64,000 nt of DNA from Atherix ibis (lineage: Eukaryota > Arthropoda > Insecta > Diptera > Athericidae), in NCBI GenBank assembly GCA_958298945.1, contig OY282608.1:63588951-63652950 (forward strand), written 5' to 3'. Position 1 is the first letter of the stretch, and each line of letters opens with the position of its first letter. The notes beneath the pieces are model-generated. The model was not told the DNA's origin, ran no database searches, and saw nothing but the letters and a program-made list of their open reading frames with translations. Below are positions 12,801 through 25,820 of this stretch, in pieces. The position numbers and the translations under genes are program-made.

Positions 12801-15800
12801 TTTGTTGGGTTTTTGGTTTGTTGGTTTTTTGGTTTGTTACTTTGTTGGTTTGTTGGTTTGTTGGCTTGTTGGCTTGTTGGTTTGTTGGCATGTTGGTTTG
12901 TTAGTTTGTTGGCTTTTTGGTTACTTGGTTTGTTGTTTTGTTGGCTTGTTGGCTTGTTGGTTTGTTGCTTTGTTCGTTTGATGGTTTTTTGGTTTGTTGG
13001 TTACTTGGTTTGTTGGTTTGTTGGCTTCTTAGTTTGTTGGTTTGTTGGCTTCTTGGTTTGTTGGTTTGTTGGCTTGTTGGTTTGTTAGTTTGTTGGTTTG
13101 TTGGTTTTTTGGTTTGCTGGTTTGTTGGCTTGTTGGTTTGTTGGCTTGATGGTTTGTTGGTTTGTTGGTTTGTTGGTTTGTTGACTTGTTGGTTTGTTGG
13201 TTTGTTGGTTTGTTGGTTTGTTAGTTTGTTGGCTTTTTGGTTACTTGGTTTGTTGGCTTGTTGGTTTGTTGGTTTGTTGGTTTGTTGCTTTGTTCGTTTG
13301 ATGGTTTGTTGGTTTGTTGGTTACTTGGTTTGTTGGTTTGTTGGTTTGTTGGCTTGTTGGTTTGTTGGCTTGTTGGTTTGTTGGTTTGTTGGTTTGTTGG
13401 CTTGTTGGCTTGTTGGTTTGTTGGTTTGTTGGCTTCTTAGTTTGTTGGTTTGTTGGCTTCTTGGTTTGTTGGTTTGTTGGCTTGTTGGTTTGTTGGCTTG
13501 TTGGTTTGTTGGTTTGTTGGTTTGTTGGTTTGTTGGTTTGTTGGTTTGTTGGTTTGTTGGTTTGTTGGTTTGTTGGTTTGTTGGTTTGTTGCTTTGTTGG
13601 TTTGTTGGTTTGTTGGCTTGTTGGCTTGTTGGCTTGTTGGTTTGTTGGCTTGTTGGTTTGTTGGCTTGTTGGTTTGTTGGCTTGTTGGCTTGTTGGTTTG
13701 TTAGTTTGTTGGTTTGTTGGTTTGTTGGTTTGTTCGTTTGTTGGTTTGTTGGTTCATTGCTTTGTTGGTTTGTTGGTTTGTTGGTTTGTTGGTTTGTTGG
13801 TTTGTTGGTTTATTTGTTTGTTGGTTTGTTGGTTTGTTGGTTTGTTGGTTTGTTGGTTTGTTGGTTTGTTGGTTTGTTGGCTTGTTGGTTTGTTGGCTTG
13901 ATGGTTTGTTGGTTTGTTGGTTTGTTGGTTTGTTGACTTGTTGCTTTGTTGGTTTGTTGGTTTGTTGGCTTGTTGGCTTGTTGGTTTGTTGGTTTGTTGG
14001 CTTGTTAGTTTGTTGGTTTGTTGGCTTGTTGGCTTGTTACTTTGTTCGTTTGATAGTTTGTTGGTTTGTTGGGTTTTTGGTTTGTTGGTTTTTTGGTTTG
14101 TTACTTTGTTGGTTTGTTGGTTTGTTGGCTTGTTGGCTTGTTGGTTTGTTGGCATGTTGGTTTGTTAGTTTGTTGGCTTTTTGGTTACTTGGTTTGTTGT
14201 TTTGTTGGCTTGTTGGCTTGTTGGTTTGTTGCTTTGTTCGTTTGATGGTTTTTTGGTTTGTTGGTTACTTGGTTTGTTGGTTTGTTGGCTTTTTAGTTAG
14301 TTGGTTTGATGGCTTCTTGGTTTGTTGGTTTGTTGGCTTGTTGGTTTGTTAGTTTGTTGGTTTGTTGGTTTTTTGGTTTGCTGGTTTGTTGGCTTGTTGG
14401 TTTGTTGGCTTGATGGTTTGTTGGTTTGTTGGTTTGTTGGTTTGTTGACTTGTTGGTTTGTTGGTTTGTTGGTATATTGGTTTGTTAGTTTGTTGGCTTT
14501 TTGGTTACTTGGTTTGTTGGCTTGTTGGTTTGTTGGTTTGGTGGTTTGTTGCTTTGTTCGTTTGATGGTTTGTTGGTTTGTTGGTTACTTGGTTTGTTGG
14601 GTTGTTGGTTTGTTGGTTTGTTGGCTTGTTGGCTTGTTGGTTTGTTAGTTTGTTAGCTTTTTGGTTACTTGGTCTGTTGGTTTGTTGGCTTGTTGGCTTG
14701 TTGGTTTGTTGGTTAGTTCGCTTGTTGGCTTGTTGGTTTGTTGGCTTGTTGGCTTGTTGCTTTGTTGGTTTGTTGGTTTATTGGTTTTTGTTGGTTTTTT
14801 GGTTTATTTGTTTGTTGGTTTGTTGGCTTGTTGGTTTGTTGGTTTGTTGGTTTGTTGGTTTGTTGGTTTGTTGGCTTGTTGGTTTGTTGGTTTGTTGGTT
14901 TGTTGGCTTGTTGGTTTGTTGGTTTGTTGGTTTGTTGGTTTGTTGGTTTGTTGGTTTGTTGGTTTGTTGGTTTGTTGGTATATTTGTTTGTTGGTTTGTT
15001 GGCTTGTTGGTTTGTTGGTTTGTTGGCTTGTTGGTTTGTTGGTTTGTTGGCATGTTGGCTTGCTGGTTTGTTGGTTTGTTGGTTTATTGGTTTGTTGGTT
15101 TGTTGGTTTGTTGGTTTGTTGGCTTGTTGGTTTGATGGTTTGTTGGCTTGTTGGCTTGTTGCTTTGTTCGTTTGATGGTTTGTTGGTTTGTTGGTTTGTT
15201 GGCTTGTTGGTTTGTTAGTTTGTTGGTTTGTTGGTTTGTTGGTTTGTTGGCTTGTTGGTTTGTTGGCTTGTTGGTTTGTTGGTTTGTTGGTTTGTTGGCT
15301 TGTTGGTTTGTTGGTTTGTTGGCATGTTGGCTTGCTGGTTTGTTGGTTTGTTGGTTTGTTGGTTTGTTAATTTGTTGGTTTGTTGGTTTGTTGGTTTTTT
15401 GGTTTGTTGGTTTGTTGGTTTGTTGGCTTGTTGGTTTGTTGGTTTGTTGGTTTGTTGGTTTGTTGGTTTTTTGGTTTGTTGGTTTATTTGTTTGTTGTTT
15501 TGTTGGCTTGTTGGCTTGTTGGTTTGTTGGTTTGTTGGTTTGTTGGCTTGTTGGTTTGTTGGTTTGTTGGTTTGTTGGCTTATTGGCTTGTTGGTTTGTT
15601 GGTTTGTTGGTTTGTTGGCTTGTTGGTTTGTTGGTTTGTTGGCTTGTTGGCTTGTTTCTTTGTTCGTTTGATGGTTTGTTGGTTTGTTGGTTTGTTGGCT
15701 TGTTGGTTTGTTAGTTTGTTGGTTTATTGGTTTGTTGGTTTGTTGGTTTGTTGGTTTGTTGGCTTGTTGGTTTGTTAGTTAGTTGGTTTGTTGGCTTGTT

Positions 15801-16950
15801 GGTTTGTTGATTTGTTGGTTTGTTGGCTTTTTGGCTTGTTGGTTTGTTAGTTTGTTAGCTTTTTGGTTACTTGGTCTGTTGGTTTGTTGGCTTGTTGGCT
15901 TGTTGGTTTGTTGGTTAGTTCGTTTGTTGGCTTGTTGGTTTGTTGGCTTATTGGCTTGTTGCTTTGTTGGTTTGTTGGTTTGTTGGTTTTTTGGTTTGTT
16001 GGTTTATTTGTTTGTTGTTTTGTTGGCTTGTTGGTTTGTTGGTTTGTTGGTTTGTTGGCTTGTTGGTTTGTTGGTTTGTTGGCTTGTTGGCTTGTTGGTT
16101 TGTTGGCTTGTTGGTTTGTTGGCTTGTTGGTTTGTTGGTTTATTGGCTTGTTGGTTACTTAGTTTGTTGGTTTGTTGGCATGTTGGTTTGTTGGTTTGTT
16201 GGTTTGTTGGCTTGTTGGTTTGTTGGTTTGTTGGTTTGTTGGCTTGTTGGTTTGTTGGTTTGTTGGTTTGTTGGCTTGTTGGTTGGTTGGTTTGTTGGTT
16301 TGTTGGTTTGTTGGCTTGTTGGTTTGTTGGTTTGTTGGCTTGTTGGCTTGTTGGTTTGTTGGCTTGTTGGTTTGTTGGTTTGTTGGCTTGTTGGTTACTT
16401 AGTTTGTTGGTTTGTTGGCATGTTGGTTTGTTGGTTTGTTGGTTTGTTGGCTTGTTGGTTTGTTGGTTTGTTGGTTTGTTGGCTTGTTGGTTTGTCGGTT
16501 TGTTGCTTCGTTGGTTTGTTGGTTTGTTGGCTTGTTGGCTTGTTGGTTTGTTAGTTTGTTAGCTTTTTGGTTACTTGGTCTGTTGGTTTGTTGGCTTGTT
16601 GGTTTGTTAGTTAGTTCGTTTGTTGGCTTGTTGGTTTGTTGGCTTGTTGGCTTGTTGCTTTGTTGGTTTGTTGGTTTATTGGTTTGTTGGCTTGTTGGTT
16701 TGTTGGCTTGTTGGCTTGTTGGTTTGTTGGCTTGTTGGTTTGTTAGATTGTTGGCTTTTTGGTTACTTGGTTTGTTGGCTTGTTGGTTTGTTGGTTTGTT
16801 GGCTTGTTGGCTTGTTGCTTCGTTGGTTTGTTGGTTTGTTGGCTTGTTGGCTTGTTGGTTTGTTAGTTTGTTAGCTTTTTGGTTACTTGGTCTGTTGGTT
16901 TGTTGGCTTGTTGGTTTGTTAGTTAGTTCGTTTGTTGGCTTGTTGGTTTG
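9801..16950 (+). repeat. Higher-order repeat of about 7.2 kb, copy 2, with start of a third copy after it
   Basis: This is the downstream partner of the block at about 2540-9800. It lacks a 64-bp stretch present near 2755-2820 (containing a TATATT word) and a 56-bp stretch corresponding to about 6610-6720. A third, partial copy begins near 16950 (anchor GTGGG at 17038) and stays recognisable to about 17750 before the order of variants changes. Confidence 0.83.
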
Positions 16951-18639
16951 TTGGCTTGTTGGCTTGTTGCTTTGTTGGTTTGTTGGTTTATTGGTTTGTT
17001 GGTTTTTTGGTTTGTTGGTTTAATTGTTTGTTGGTTTGTGGGCTTGTTGGTTTGTTGGTTTGTTGGTTTGTTGGTTTGTTGGCTTGTTGGTTTGTTGGTT
17101 TGTTGGTTTGTTGGGTTGTTGGTTTGTTGGTTTGTTGGTTTGTTGGTTTGTTGGTTTGTTGGTTTGTTGGTTTGTTGGTATATTTGTTTGTTGGTTTGTT
17201 GGCTTGTTGGCTTGTTGGTTTGTTGGTTTGTTGGTTTGTTGGCTTGTTGGTTTGTTGGTTTGTTGGCATGTTGGCTTGCTGGTTTTTTGGTTTGTTGGTT
17301 TGTTGGTTTGTTGGTTTGTTGGTTTGTTGGTTTGTTGGTTTTTTGGTTTGTTGGTTTGTTGGTTTGTTGGCTTGTTGGTTTGTTGGTTTGTTGGTTTGTT
17401 GGTTTGTTGGTTTTTTGGTTTGTTGGTTTATTTGTTTGTTGTTTTGTTGGCTTGTTGGCTTGTTGGTTTGTTGGTTTGTCGGTTTGTTGGCTTGTTGGTT
17501 TGTTGGTTTGTTTGTTTGTTGGCTTGTTGGCTTGTTGGTTTGTTGGTTTGTTGGCTTGTTGGTTTGTTGGTTTGTTGGCTTGTTGGCTTGTTGCTTTGTT
17601 CGTTTGATGGTTTGTTGGTTTGTTGGTTTGTTGGCTTGTTGGTTTGTTAGTTTGTTGGTTTGTTGGTTTGTTGGTTTGTTGGTTTGTTGGTTTGTTGGTT
17701 TGTTGGCTTGTTGGTTTGTTAGTTAGTTGGTTTGTTGGCTTGTTGGTTTGTTGGTTTGTTGGTTTGTTGGCTTGTTGGCTTGTTGGTTTGTTAGTTTGTT
17801 AGCTTTTTGGTTACTTGGTCTGTTGGTTTGTTGGCTTGTTGGCTTGTTGGTTTGTTGGTTAGTTCGTTTGTTGGCTTGTTGGTTTGTTGGCTTGTTGGCT
17901 TGTTGCTTTGTTGGTTTGTTGGTTTATTGGTTTGTTGGTTTTTTGGTTTGTTGGTTTATTTGTTTGTTGGTTTGTTGGCTTGTTGGTTTGTTGGTTTGTT
18001 AGTTTGTTGGTTTGTTGGCTTGTTGGTTTGTTGGTTTGTTGGTTTGTTGGCTTGTTGGTTTGTTGGTTTGTTGGTTTGTTGGTTTGTTGGTTTGTTGGTT
18101 TGTTGGTTTGTTGGTATATTTGTTTGTTGGTTTGTTGGCTTGTTGGTTTGTTGGTTTGTTGGTTTGTTGGCTTGTTGGTTTGTTGGTTTGTTGGCATGTT
18201 GGCTTGCTGGTTTGTTCGTTTGTTGGTTTATTGTTTTGTTGGTTTGTTGGTTTGTTGGTTTGTTGGCTTGTTGGTTTGATGGTTTGTTGGCTTGTTGGCT
18301 TGTTGCTTTGTTCGTTTGATGGTTTGTTGGTTTGTTGGTTTGTTGGCTTGTTGGTTTGTTAGTTTGTTGGTTTGTTGGTTTGTTGGTTTGTTGGCTTGTT
18401 GGTTTGTTGGTTTGTTGGTTTGTTGGTTTGTTGGTTTGTTGGTTTGTTGGTTTGTTGGTTTGTTGGTTTGTTGGTTTGTTGGTTTGTTGGTTTGTTGGTA
18501 TATTTGTTTGTTGGTTTGTTGGCTTGTTGGTTTGTTGGTTTGTTGGTTTGTTGGCTTGTTGGTTTGTTGGTTTGTTGGCATGTTGGTTTGTTGGTTTGTT
18601 GGTTTGTTGGCTTGTTGGCTTGTTGGTTTGTTGGTTTGT
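15912..18639 (+). repeat. 2728-bp tandem duplication, copy A
   Basis: Every landmark from about 15933 to 18639 recurs exactly 2728 bp (341 octamers) downstream with no net indel. Examples are 16172/18900, 16412/19140, 16506/19234, 17038/19766, 17807/20535 and 18332/21060. Translations of overlapping frames across the block are identical between copies, so nucleotide identity must be close to complete. This is the youngest-looking large duplication in the window. Confidence 0.9.
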
Positions 18640-21367
18640 TGGTTTGTTGGCTTGTTGGCTTGTTGGTTTGTTGGCTTATTGGCTTGTTGCTTTGTTGGTT
18701 TGTTGGTTTGTTGGTTTTTTGGTTTGTTGGTTTATTTGTTTGTTGTTTTGTTGGCTTGTTGGTTTGTTGGTTTGTTGGTTTGTTGGCTTGTTGGTTTGTT
18801 GGTTTGTTGGCTTGTTGGCTTGTTGGTTTGTTGGCTTGTTGGTTTGTTGGCTTGTTGGTTTGTTGGTTTATTGGCTTGTTGGTTACTTAGTTTGTTGGTT
18901 TGTTGGCATGTTGGTTTGTTGGTTTGTTGGTTTGTTGGCTTGTTGGTTTGTTGGTTTGTTGGTTTGTTGGCTTGTTGGTTTGTTGGTTTGTTGGTTTGTT
19001 GGCTTGTTGGTTGGTTGGTTTGTTGGTTTGTTGGTTTGTTGGCTTGTTGGTTTGTTGGTTTGTTGGCTTGTTGGCTTGTTGGTTTGTTGGCTTGTTGGTT
19101 TGTTGGTTTGTTGGCTTGTTGGTTACTTAGTTTGTTGGTTTGTTGGCATGTTGGTTTGTTGGTTTGTTGGTTTGTTGGCTTGTTGGTTTGTTGGTTTGTT
19201 GGTTTGTTGGCTTGTTGGTTTGTCGGTTTGTTGCTTCGTTGGTTTGTTGGTTTGTTGGCTTGTTGGCTTGTTGGTTTGTTAGTTTGTTAGCTTTTTGGTT
19301 ACTTGGTCTGTTGGTTTGTTGGCTTGTTGGTTTGTTAGTTAGTTCGTTTGTTGGCTTGTTGGTTTGTTGGCTTGTTGGCTTGTTGCTTTGTTGGTTTGTT
19401 GGTTTATTGGTTTGTTGGCTTGTTGGTTTGTTGGCTTGTTGGCTTGTTGGTTTGTTGGCTTGTTGGTTTGTTAGATTGTTGGCTTTTTGGTTACTTGGTT
19501 TGTTGGCTTGTTGGTTTGTTGGTTTGTTGGCTTGTTGGCTTGTTGCTTCGTTGGTTTGTTGGTTTGTTGGCTTGTTGGCTTGTTGGTTTGTTAGTTTGTT
19601 AGCTTTTTGGTTACTTGGTCTGTTGGTTTGTTGGCTTGTTGGTTTGTTAGTTAGTTCGTTTGTTGGCTTGTTGGTTTGTTGGCTTGTTGGCTTGTTGCTT
19701 TGTTGGTTTGTTGGTTTATTGGTTTGTTGGTTTTTTGGTTTGTTGGTTTAATTGTTTGTTGGTTTGTGGGCTTGTTGGTTTGTTGGTTTGTTGGTTTGTT
19801 GGTTTGTTGGCTTGTTGGTTTGTTGGTTTGTTGGTTTGTTGGGTTGTTGGTTTGTTGGTTTGTTGGTTTGTTGGTTTGTTGGTTTGTTGGTTTGTTGGTT
19901 TGTTGGTATATTTGTTTGTTGGTTTGTTGGCTTGTTGGCTTGTTGGTTTGTTGGTTTGTTGGTTTGTTGGCTTGTTGGTTTGTTGGTTTGTTGGCATGTT
20001 GGCTTGCTGGTTTTTTGGTTTGTTGGTTTGTTGGTTTGTTGGTTTGTTGGTTTGTTGGTTTGTTGGTTTTTTGGTTTGTTGGTTTGTTGGTTTGTTGGCT
20101 TGTTGGTTTGTTGGTTTGTTGGTTTGTTGGTTTGTTGGTTTTTTGGTTTGTTGGTTTATTTGTTTGTTGTTTTGTTGGCTTGTTGGCTTGTTGGTTTGTT
20201 GGTTTGTCGGTTTGTTGGCTTGTTGGTTTGTTGGTTTGTTTGTTTGTTGGCTTGTTGGCTTGTTGGTTTGTTGGTTTGTTGGCTTGTTGGTTTGTTGGTT
20301 TGTTGGCTTGTTGGCTTGTTGCTTTGTTCGTTTGATGGTTTGTTGGTTTGTTGGTTTGTTGGCTTGTTGGTTTGTTAGTTTGTTGGTTTGTTGGTTTGTT
20401 GGTTTGTTGGTTTGTTGGTTTGTTGGTTTGTTGGCTTGTTGGTTTGTTAGTTAGTTGGTTTGTTGGCTTGTTGGTTTGTTGGTTTGTTGGTTTGTTGGCT
20501 TGTTGGCTTGTTGGTTTGTTAGTTTGTTAGCTTTTTGGTTACTTGGTCTGTTGGTTTGTTGGCTTGTTGGCTTGTTGGTTTGTTGGTTAGTTCGTTTGTT
20601 GGCTTGTTGGTTTGTTGGCTTGTTGGCTTGTTGCTTTGTTGGTTTGTTGGTTTATTGGTTTGTTGGTTTTTTGGTTTGTTGGTTTATTTGTTTGTTGGTT
20701 TGTTGGCTTGTTGGTTTGTTGGTTTGTTAGTTTGTTGGTTTGTTGGCTTGTTGGTTTGTTGGTTTGTTGGTTTGTTGGCTTGTTGGTTTGTTGGTTTGTT
20801 GGTTTGTTGGTTTGTTGGTTTGTTGGTTTGTTGGTTTGTTGGTATATTTGTTTGTTGGTTTGTTGGCTTGTTGGTTTGTTGGTTTGTTGGTTTGTTGGCT
20901 TGTTGGTTTGTTGGTTTGTTGGCATGTTGGCTTGCTGGTTTGTTCGTTTGTTGGTTTATTGTTTTGTTGGTTTGTTGGTTTGTTGGTTTGTTGGCTTGTT
21001 GGTTTGATGGTTTGTTGGCTTGTTGGCTTGTTGCTTTGTTCGTTTGATGGTTTGTTGGTTTGTTGGTTTGTTGGCTTGTTGGTTTGTTAGTTTGTTGGTT
21101 TGTTGGTTTGTTGGTTTGTTGGCTTGTTGGTTTGTTGGTTTGTTGGTTTGTTGGTTTGTTGGTTTGTTGGTTTGTTGGTTTGTTGGTTTGTTGGTTTGTT
21201 GGTTTGTTGGTTTGTTGGTTTGTTGGTATATTTGTTTGTTGGTTTGTTGGCTTGTTGGTTTGTTGGTTTGTTGGTTTGTTGGCTTGTTGGTTTGTTGGTT
21301 TGTTGGCATGTTGGTTTGTTGGTTTGTTGGTTTGTTGGCTTGTTGGCTTGTTGGTTTGTTGGTTTGT
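18640..21367 (+). repeat. 2728-bp tandem duplication, copy B
   Basis: This is the direct tandem partner of the preceding block. The junction is near 18640, where the variant order switches from that seen near 21368 to that seen near 15912. After about 21368 the order diverges from copy A. An assembly expansion cannot be excluded from sequence alone. Confidence 0.88.
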
Positions 21368-23762
21368 TGGTTTGTTGGCTTGTTGGTTTGTTGGTTTGTT
21401 GGCTTGTTGGCTTGTTGCTTTGTTCGTTTGATGGTTTGTTGGTTTGTTGGTTTGTTGGTTTGTTGGTTTGTTGGTATGTTGGTTTGTTGGTTTGTTGGTT
21501 TTTTGGTTTGTTGGTTTGTTGGTTTGTTGGCTTGTTGGTTTGTTGGTTTGTTGGTTTGTTGGTTTGTTGGTTTTTTGGTTTGTTGGTTTATTTGTTTGTT
21601 GTTTTGTTGGCTTGTTGGCTTGTTGGTTTGGTGGTTTGTTGGTTTGTTGGCTTTTTGGTTTGTTAGTTAGTTGGTTTGTTGGCTTGTTGGTTTGTTGATT
21701 TGTTGGTTTGTTGGCTTTTTGGCTTGTTGGTTTGTTAGTTTGTTAGCTTTTTGGTTACTTGGTCTGTTGGTTTGTTGGCTTGTTGGCTTGTTGGTTTGTT
21801 GGTTAGTTCGTTTGTTGGCTTGTTGGTTTGTTGGCTTGTTGGCTTGTTGCTTTGTTGGTTTGTTGGTTTATTGGTTTGTTGGTTTTTTGGTTTGTTGGTT
21901 TATTTGTTTGTTGTTTTGTTGGCTTGTTGGTTTGTTGGTTTGTTGGTTTGTTGGTTTGTTGGCTTGTTGGTTTGTTGGTTTGTTGGTTTGTTGGCTTGTT
22001 GGTTTGTTGGTTTGTTGGTTTGTTGGTTTGTTGGTTTGTTGGTTTGTTGGTTTGTTGGTATATTTGTTTGTTGGTTTGTTGGCTTGTTGGTTTGTTGGTT
22101 TGTTGGTTTGTTGGCTTGTTGGTTTGTTGGTTTGTTGGCATGTTGGGTTGCTGGTTTGTTGGTTTTTTGGTTTGTTGGTTTGTTGGTATGTTGGTTTGTT
22201 GGTTTGTTGGTTTTTTGGTTTGTTGGTTTGTTGGTTTGTTGGCTTGTTGGTTTGTTGGTTTGTTGGTTTGTTGGTTTGTTGGTTTTTTGGTTTGTTGGTT
22301 TATTTGTTTGTTGTTTTGTTGGCTTGTTGGCTTGTTGGTTTGGTGGTTTGTTGGTTTGTTGGCTTGTTGGTTTGTTGGTTTGTTGGTTTGTTGGCTTGTT
22401 GGCTTGTTGGTTTGTTGGTTTGTTGGCTTGTTGGTTTGTTGGTTTGTTGGCTTGTTGGCTTGTTGCTTTGTTCGTTTGATGGTTTGTTGGTTTGTTGGTT
22501 TGTTGGCTTGTTGGTTTGTTAGTTTGTTGGTTTGTTGGTTTGTTGGTTTGTTGGTTTGTTGGTTTGTTGGCTTGTTGGTTTGTTAGTTAGTTGGTTTGTT
22601 GGCTTGTTGGTTTGTTGGTTTGTTGGTTTGTTGGCTTATTGGCTTGTTGGTTTGTTGGTTTGTTGGCTTGTTGGCTTGTTGGTTTGTTGGTTTGTTGGTT
22701 TTTTGGTTTGTTGGTTTGTTGGCTTGTTGGCTTGTTGGTTTGTTGGTTTGTTGGCTTGTTGGTTTGTTGGTTTGTTGGCTTGTTGGCTTGTTGCTTTGTT
22801 GGTTTGTTGGTTTGTCGGCTTGTTGGCTTGTTGGTTTGTTAGTTTGTTGGATTTTTGGTTGCTTGGTTTGTTGGCTTGTGCGTTTGTTGGTTTGTTGTCT
22901 TGTTGGTTTGTTGGCTTGTTGCTTTGTTGGTTGGTTGGCTTGTTGGTTTGTTGGTTTGTTGGCTTGTTGGTTTGTTGGTTTGTTGGTTTGTTGGCTTGTT
23001 GGCTTGTTGGTTTGTTGGTTTGTTGGCTTGTTAGTTTGTTGGCTTTTTGGTTTGTTGGTTTCTTGGTTTGTTGGCTTGTTGGCTTGTTGGTTTGTTGGTT
23101 TGTTGGCTTGTTGGTTACTTAGTTTGTTGGTTTGTTGGCATGTTGGTTTGTTGGTTTGTTGGTTTGTTGGCTTGTTGGTTTGTTGGCTTGTTGGCTTGTT
23201 GGCTTGTTGGTTTGTTGGTTTGTTGGTTTGTAGGCTTGTTGGTTTGTTGGTTTGTTGGTTTGTTGGCTTGTTGGCTTGTTGGTGTGTTGGTTTGTTGGTT
23301 TGTTGGTTTGTTGGTTTGTTGGTTTGTTGGCTTGTTGGTTTGTTGGTTTGTTGGTTTGTTGGCTTGTTGGTTTGTTGGTTTGTTGGTTTATTTGTTTGTT
23401 GGTTTGTTGGTTTGTTGGCTTGTTGGTTTCTTGGTTTGTTGGCTTGTTGGCTTGTTGGCTTGTTGGTTTGTTGGTTTGTTGGCTTGTTGGTTACTTAGTT
23501 TGTTGGTTTGTTGGCATGTTGGTTTGTTGGTTTGTTGGTTTGTTGGCTTGTTGGTTTGTTGGTTTGTTGGCTTGTTGGCTTGTTGGTTTGTTGGTTTGTT
23601 GGTTTGTAGGCTTGTTGGTTTGTTGGTTTGTTGGTTTGTTGGCTTCTTGGCTTGTTGGTTTGTTGGTTTGTTGGTTTGTTGGTTTGTTGGTTTGTTGGTT
23701 TGTTGGCTTGTTGGTTTGTTGGTTTGTTGGTTTGTTGGCTTGTTGGTTTGTTGGTTTGTTGG

Positions 23763-25820
23763 TTTATTTGTTTGTTGGTTTGTTGGCTTGTTGGTTTGTT
23801 GGTTTGTTAATTTTTTTGGTTTGTTGGTTTGTTGGTTTGTTGGCTTGTTGGTTTTTTGGTTTGTTGGCTTGTTAGTTTGTTGGTTTGTTAGCTTTTTGGC
23901 TTGTTGGCTTGTTGGTTTGTTGGCTTGTTGGTTACTTAGTTTGTTGGTTTGTTGGTTTGTTGGTTTGTTGGCTTGTTGGCTTGTTGATTTGTTGGTTGGT
24001 TGGCTTGTTGGTTTGTTGGTTTGTTGGCTTGTTGGTTTGTTGTGTTGTTCGTTTGATGGTTTGTTGGTTTGTTGGTGTGTTGGCTTGTTAGTTTGTTGAT
24101 TTGTTGGTTTGTTGGTTTGTTGGTTTGTTGGTTTGTTGGTTTGTTGGTTTGTTTGTTTGTTGGTTTGTTGGTTTGTTGGTTTGTTGGTTTGTTAGTTTGT
24201 TGGTTTTTTGGTTTATTTGTTTGTTGGTTTGTTGGCTTGTTGGTTTGTTGGTTTGTTGGTTTGTTGGTTTGTTGGTTTGTTGGTTTGTTGGCTTGTTGGC
24301 TTGTTGGTTTGTTGGTTTGTTTGCTTGTTGGTTTGTTGGTTTGTTGGCTTGTTGGCTTGTTGGTTTGTTGGTTTGTTAGTTTGTTGGTTTATTTGTTTGT
24401 TGGTTTGTTGGCTTGTTCATTTGTTGGTTTGTTGGTTTGTTGGCTTGTTGGTTTGTTGGCTTGTTGGCTTGTTGCTTTGTTGGTTTGTTGGTTTGTTGGC
24501 TTGTTGGCTTGTTGGTTTGTTAGTTAGTTGGCTTTTTGGTTACTTGGTTTGTTGGTTTGTTGGTTTGTTGGCTTGTTGGTTTGTTGGCTTGTTGGCTTGT
24601 TGGTTTGTTGGTTTGTTGGTTTGTTGGCTTGTTGGCTTGTTGGTTTGTTGGTTTGTTAGTTTATTCGTTTGTTGGTTTGTTGGTTAATTGGTTTGTTGGC
24701 TTGTTGGTTTGTTGGTTTGTTGGTTTGTTGGTTTGTTGGTTTGTTGGTTTATTTGTTTGTTGGTTTGTTGGTTTGTTGGTTTGTTGGTTTATTTGTTTGT
24801 TGGTTTGTTGGCTTGTTGGTTTGTTGGTTTGTTAATTTTTTTGGTTTGTTGGTTTGTTGGTTTGTTGGCTTGTTGGTTTTTTGGTTTGTTGGCTTGTTAG
24901 TTTGTTGGTTTGTTGGCTTTTTGGCTTGTTGGCCTGTTGGTTTGTTGGCTTGTTGGTTACTTAGTTTGTTGGTTTGTTGGTTTGTTGGTTTGTTGGCTTG
25001 TTGGCTTGTTGATTTGTTGGTTGGTTGGCTTGTTGGTTTGTTGGTTTGTTGGCTTGTTGGTTTGTTGTGTTGTTCGTTTGATGGTTTGTTGGTTTGTTGG
25101 TGTGTTGGCTTGTTAGTTTGTTGATTTGTTGGTTTGTTGGTTTGTTGGTTTGTTGGTTTGTTGGTTTGTTGGTTTGTTGGTTTGTTGGTTTGTTGGTTTG
25201 TTGGTTTGTTAGTTTGTTGGTTTTTTGGTTTATTTGTTTGTTGGTTTGTTGGCTTGTTGGTTTGTTGGTTTGTTGGTTTGTTGGTTTGTTGGTTTGTTGG
25301 TTTGTTGGTTTGTTGGTTTGTTGGCTTGTTGGCTTGTTGGTTTGTTGGTTTGTTTGCTTGTTGGTTTGTTGGTTTGTTGGCTTGTTGGCTTGTTGGTTTG
25401 TTGGTTTGTTAGTTTGTTGGTTTATTTGTTTGTTGGCTTGTTGGCTTGTTCATTTGTTGGTTTGTTGGTTTGTTGGCTTGTTGGTTTGTTGGCTTGTTGG
25501 CTTGTTGCTTTGTTGGTTTGTTGGTTTGTTGGCTTGTTGGCTTGTTGGTTTGTTAGTTTGTTGGCTTTTTGGTTACTTGGTTTGTTGGTTTGTTGGTTTG
25601 TTGGCTTGTTGGTTTGTTGGCTTGTTGGCTTGTTGGTTTGTTGGTTTGTTGGTTTGTTGGCTTGTTGGCTTGTTGGTTTGTTGGTTTGTTAGTTTATTCG
25701 TTTGTTGGTTTGTTGGTTAATTGGTTTGTTGGCTTGTTGGTTTGTTGGTTTGTTGGTTTGTTGGTTTGTTGGTTTATTTGTTTGTTGGTTTGTTGGTTTG
25801 TTGGTTTGTTGGTTTGTTGG
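23763..25820 (+). repeat. Tandem pair with 1025-1033 bp period
   Basis: The rare word TTAATTTTTTTGG occurs at about 23807 and 24832. The word GGTTAATTGG occurs near 24683 and 25716. Landmarks follow at +1025, changing to +1033 after one octamer is gained. Copies are approximately 23763-24787 and 24788-25820. A third, more diverged copy is at about 27782-28790, with the TTAATTTTTTTGG anchor at about 27826. Confidence 0.83.
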
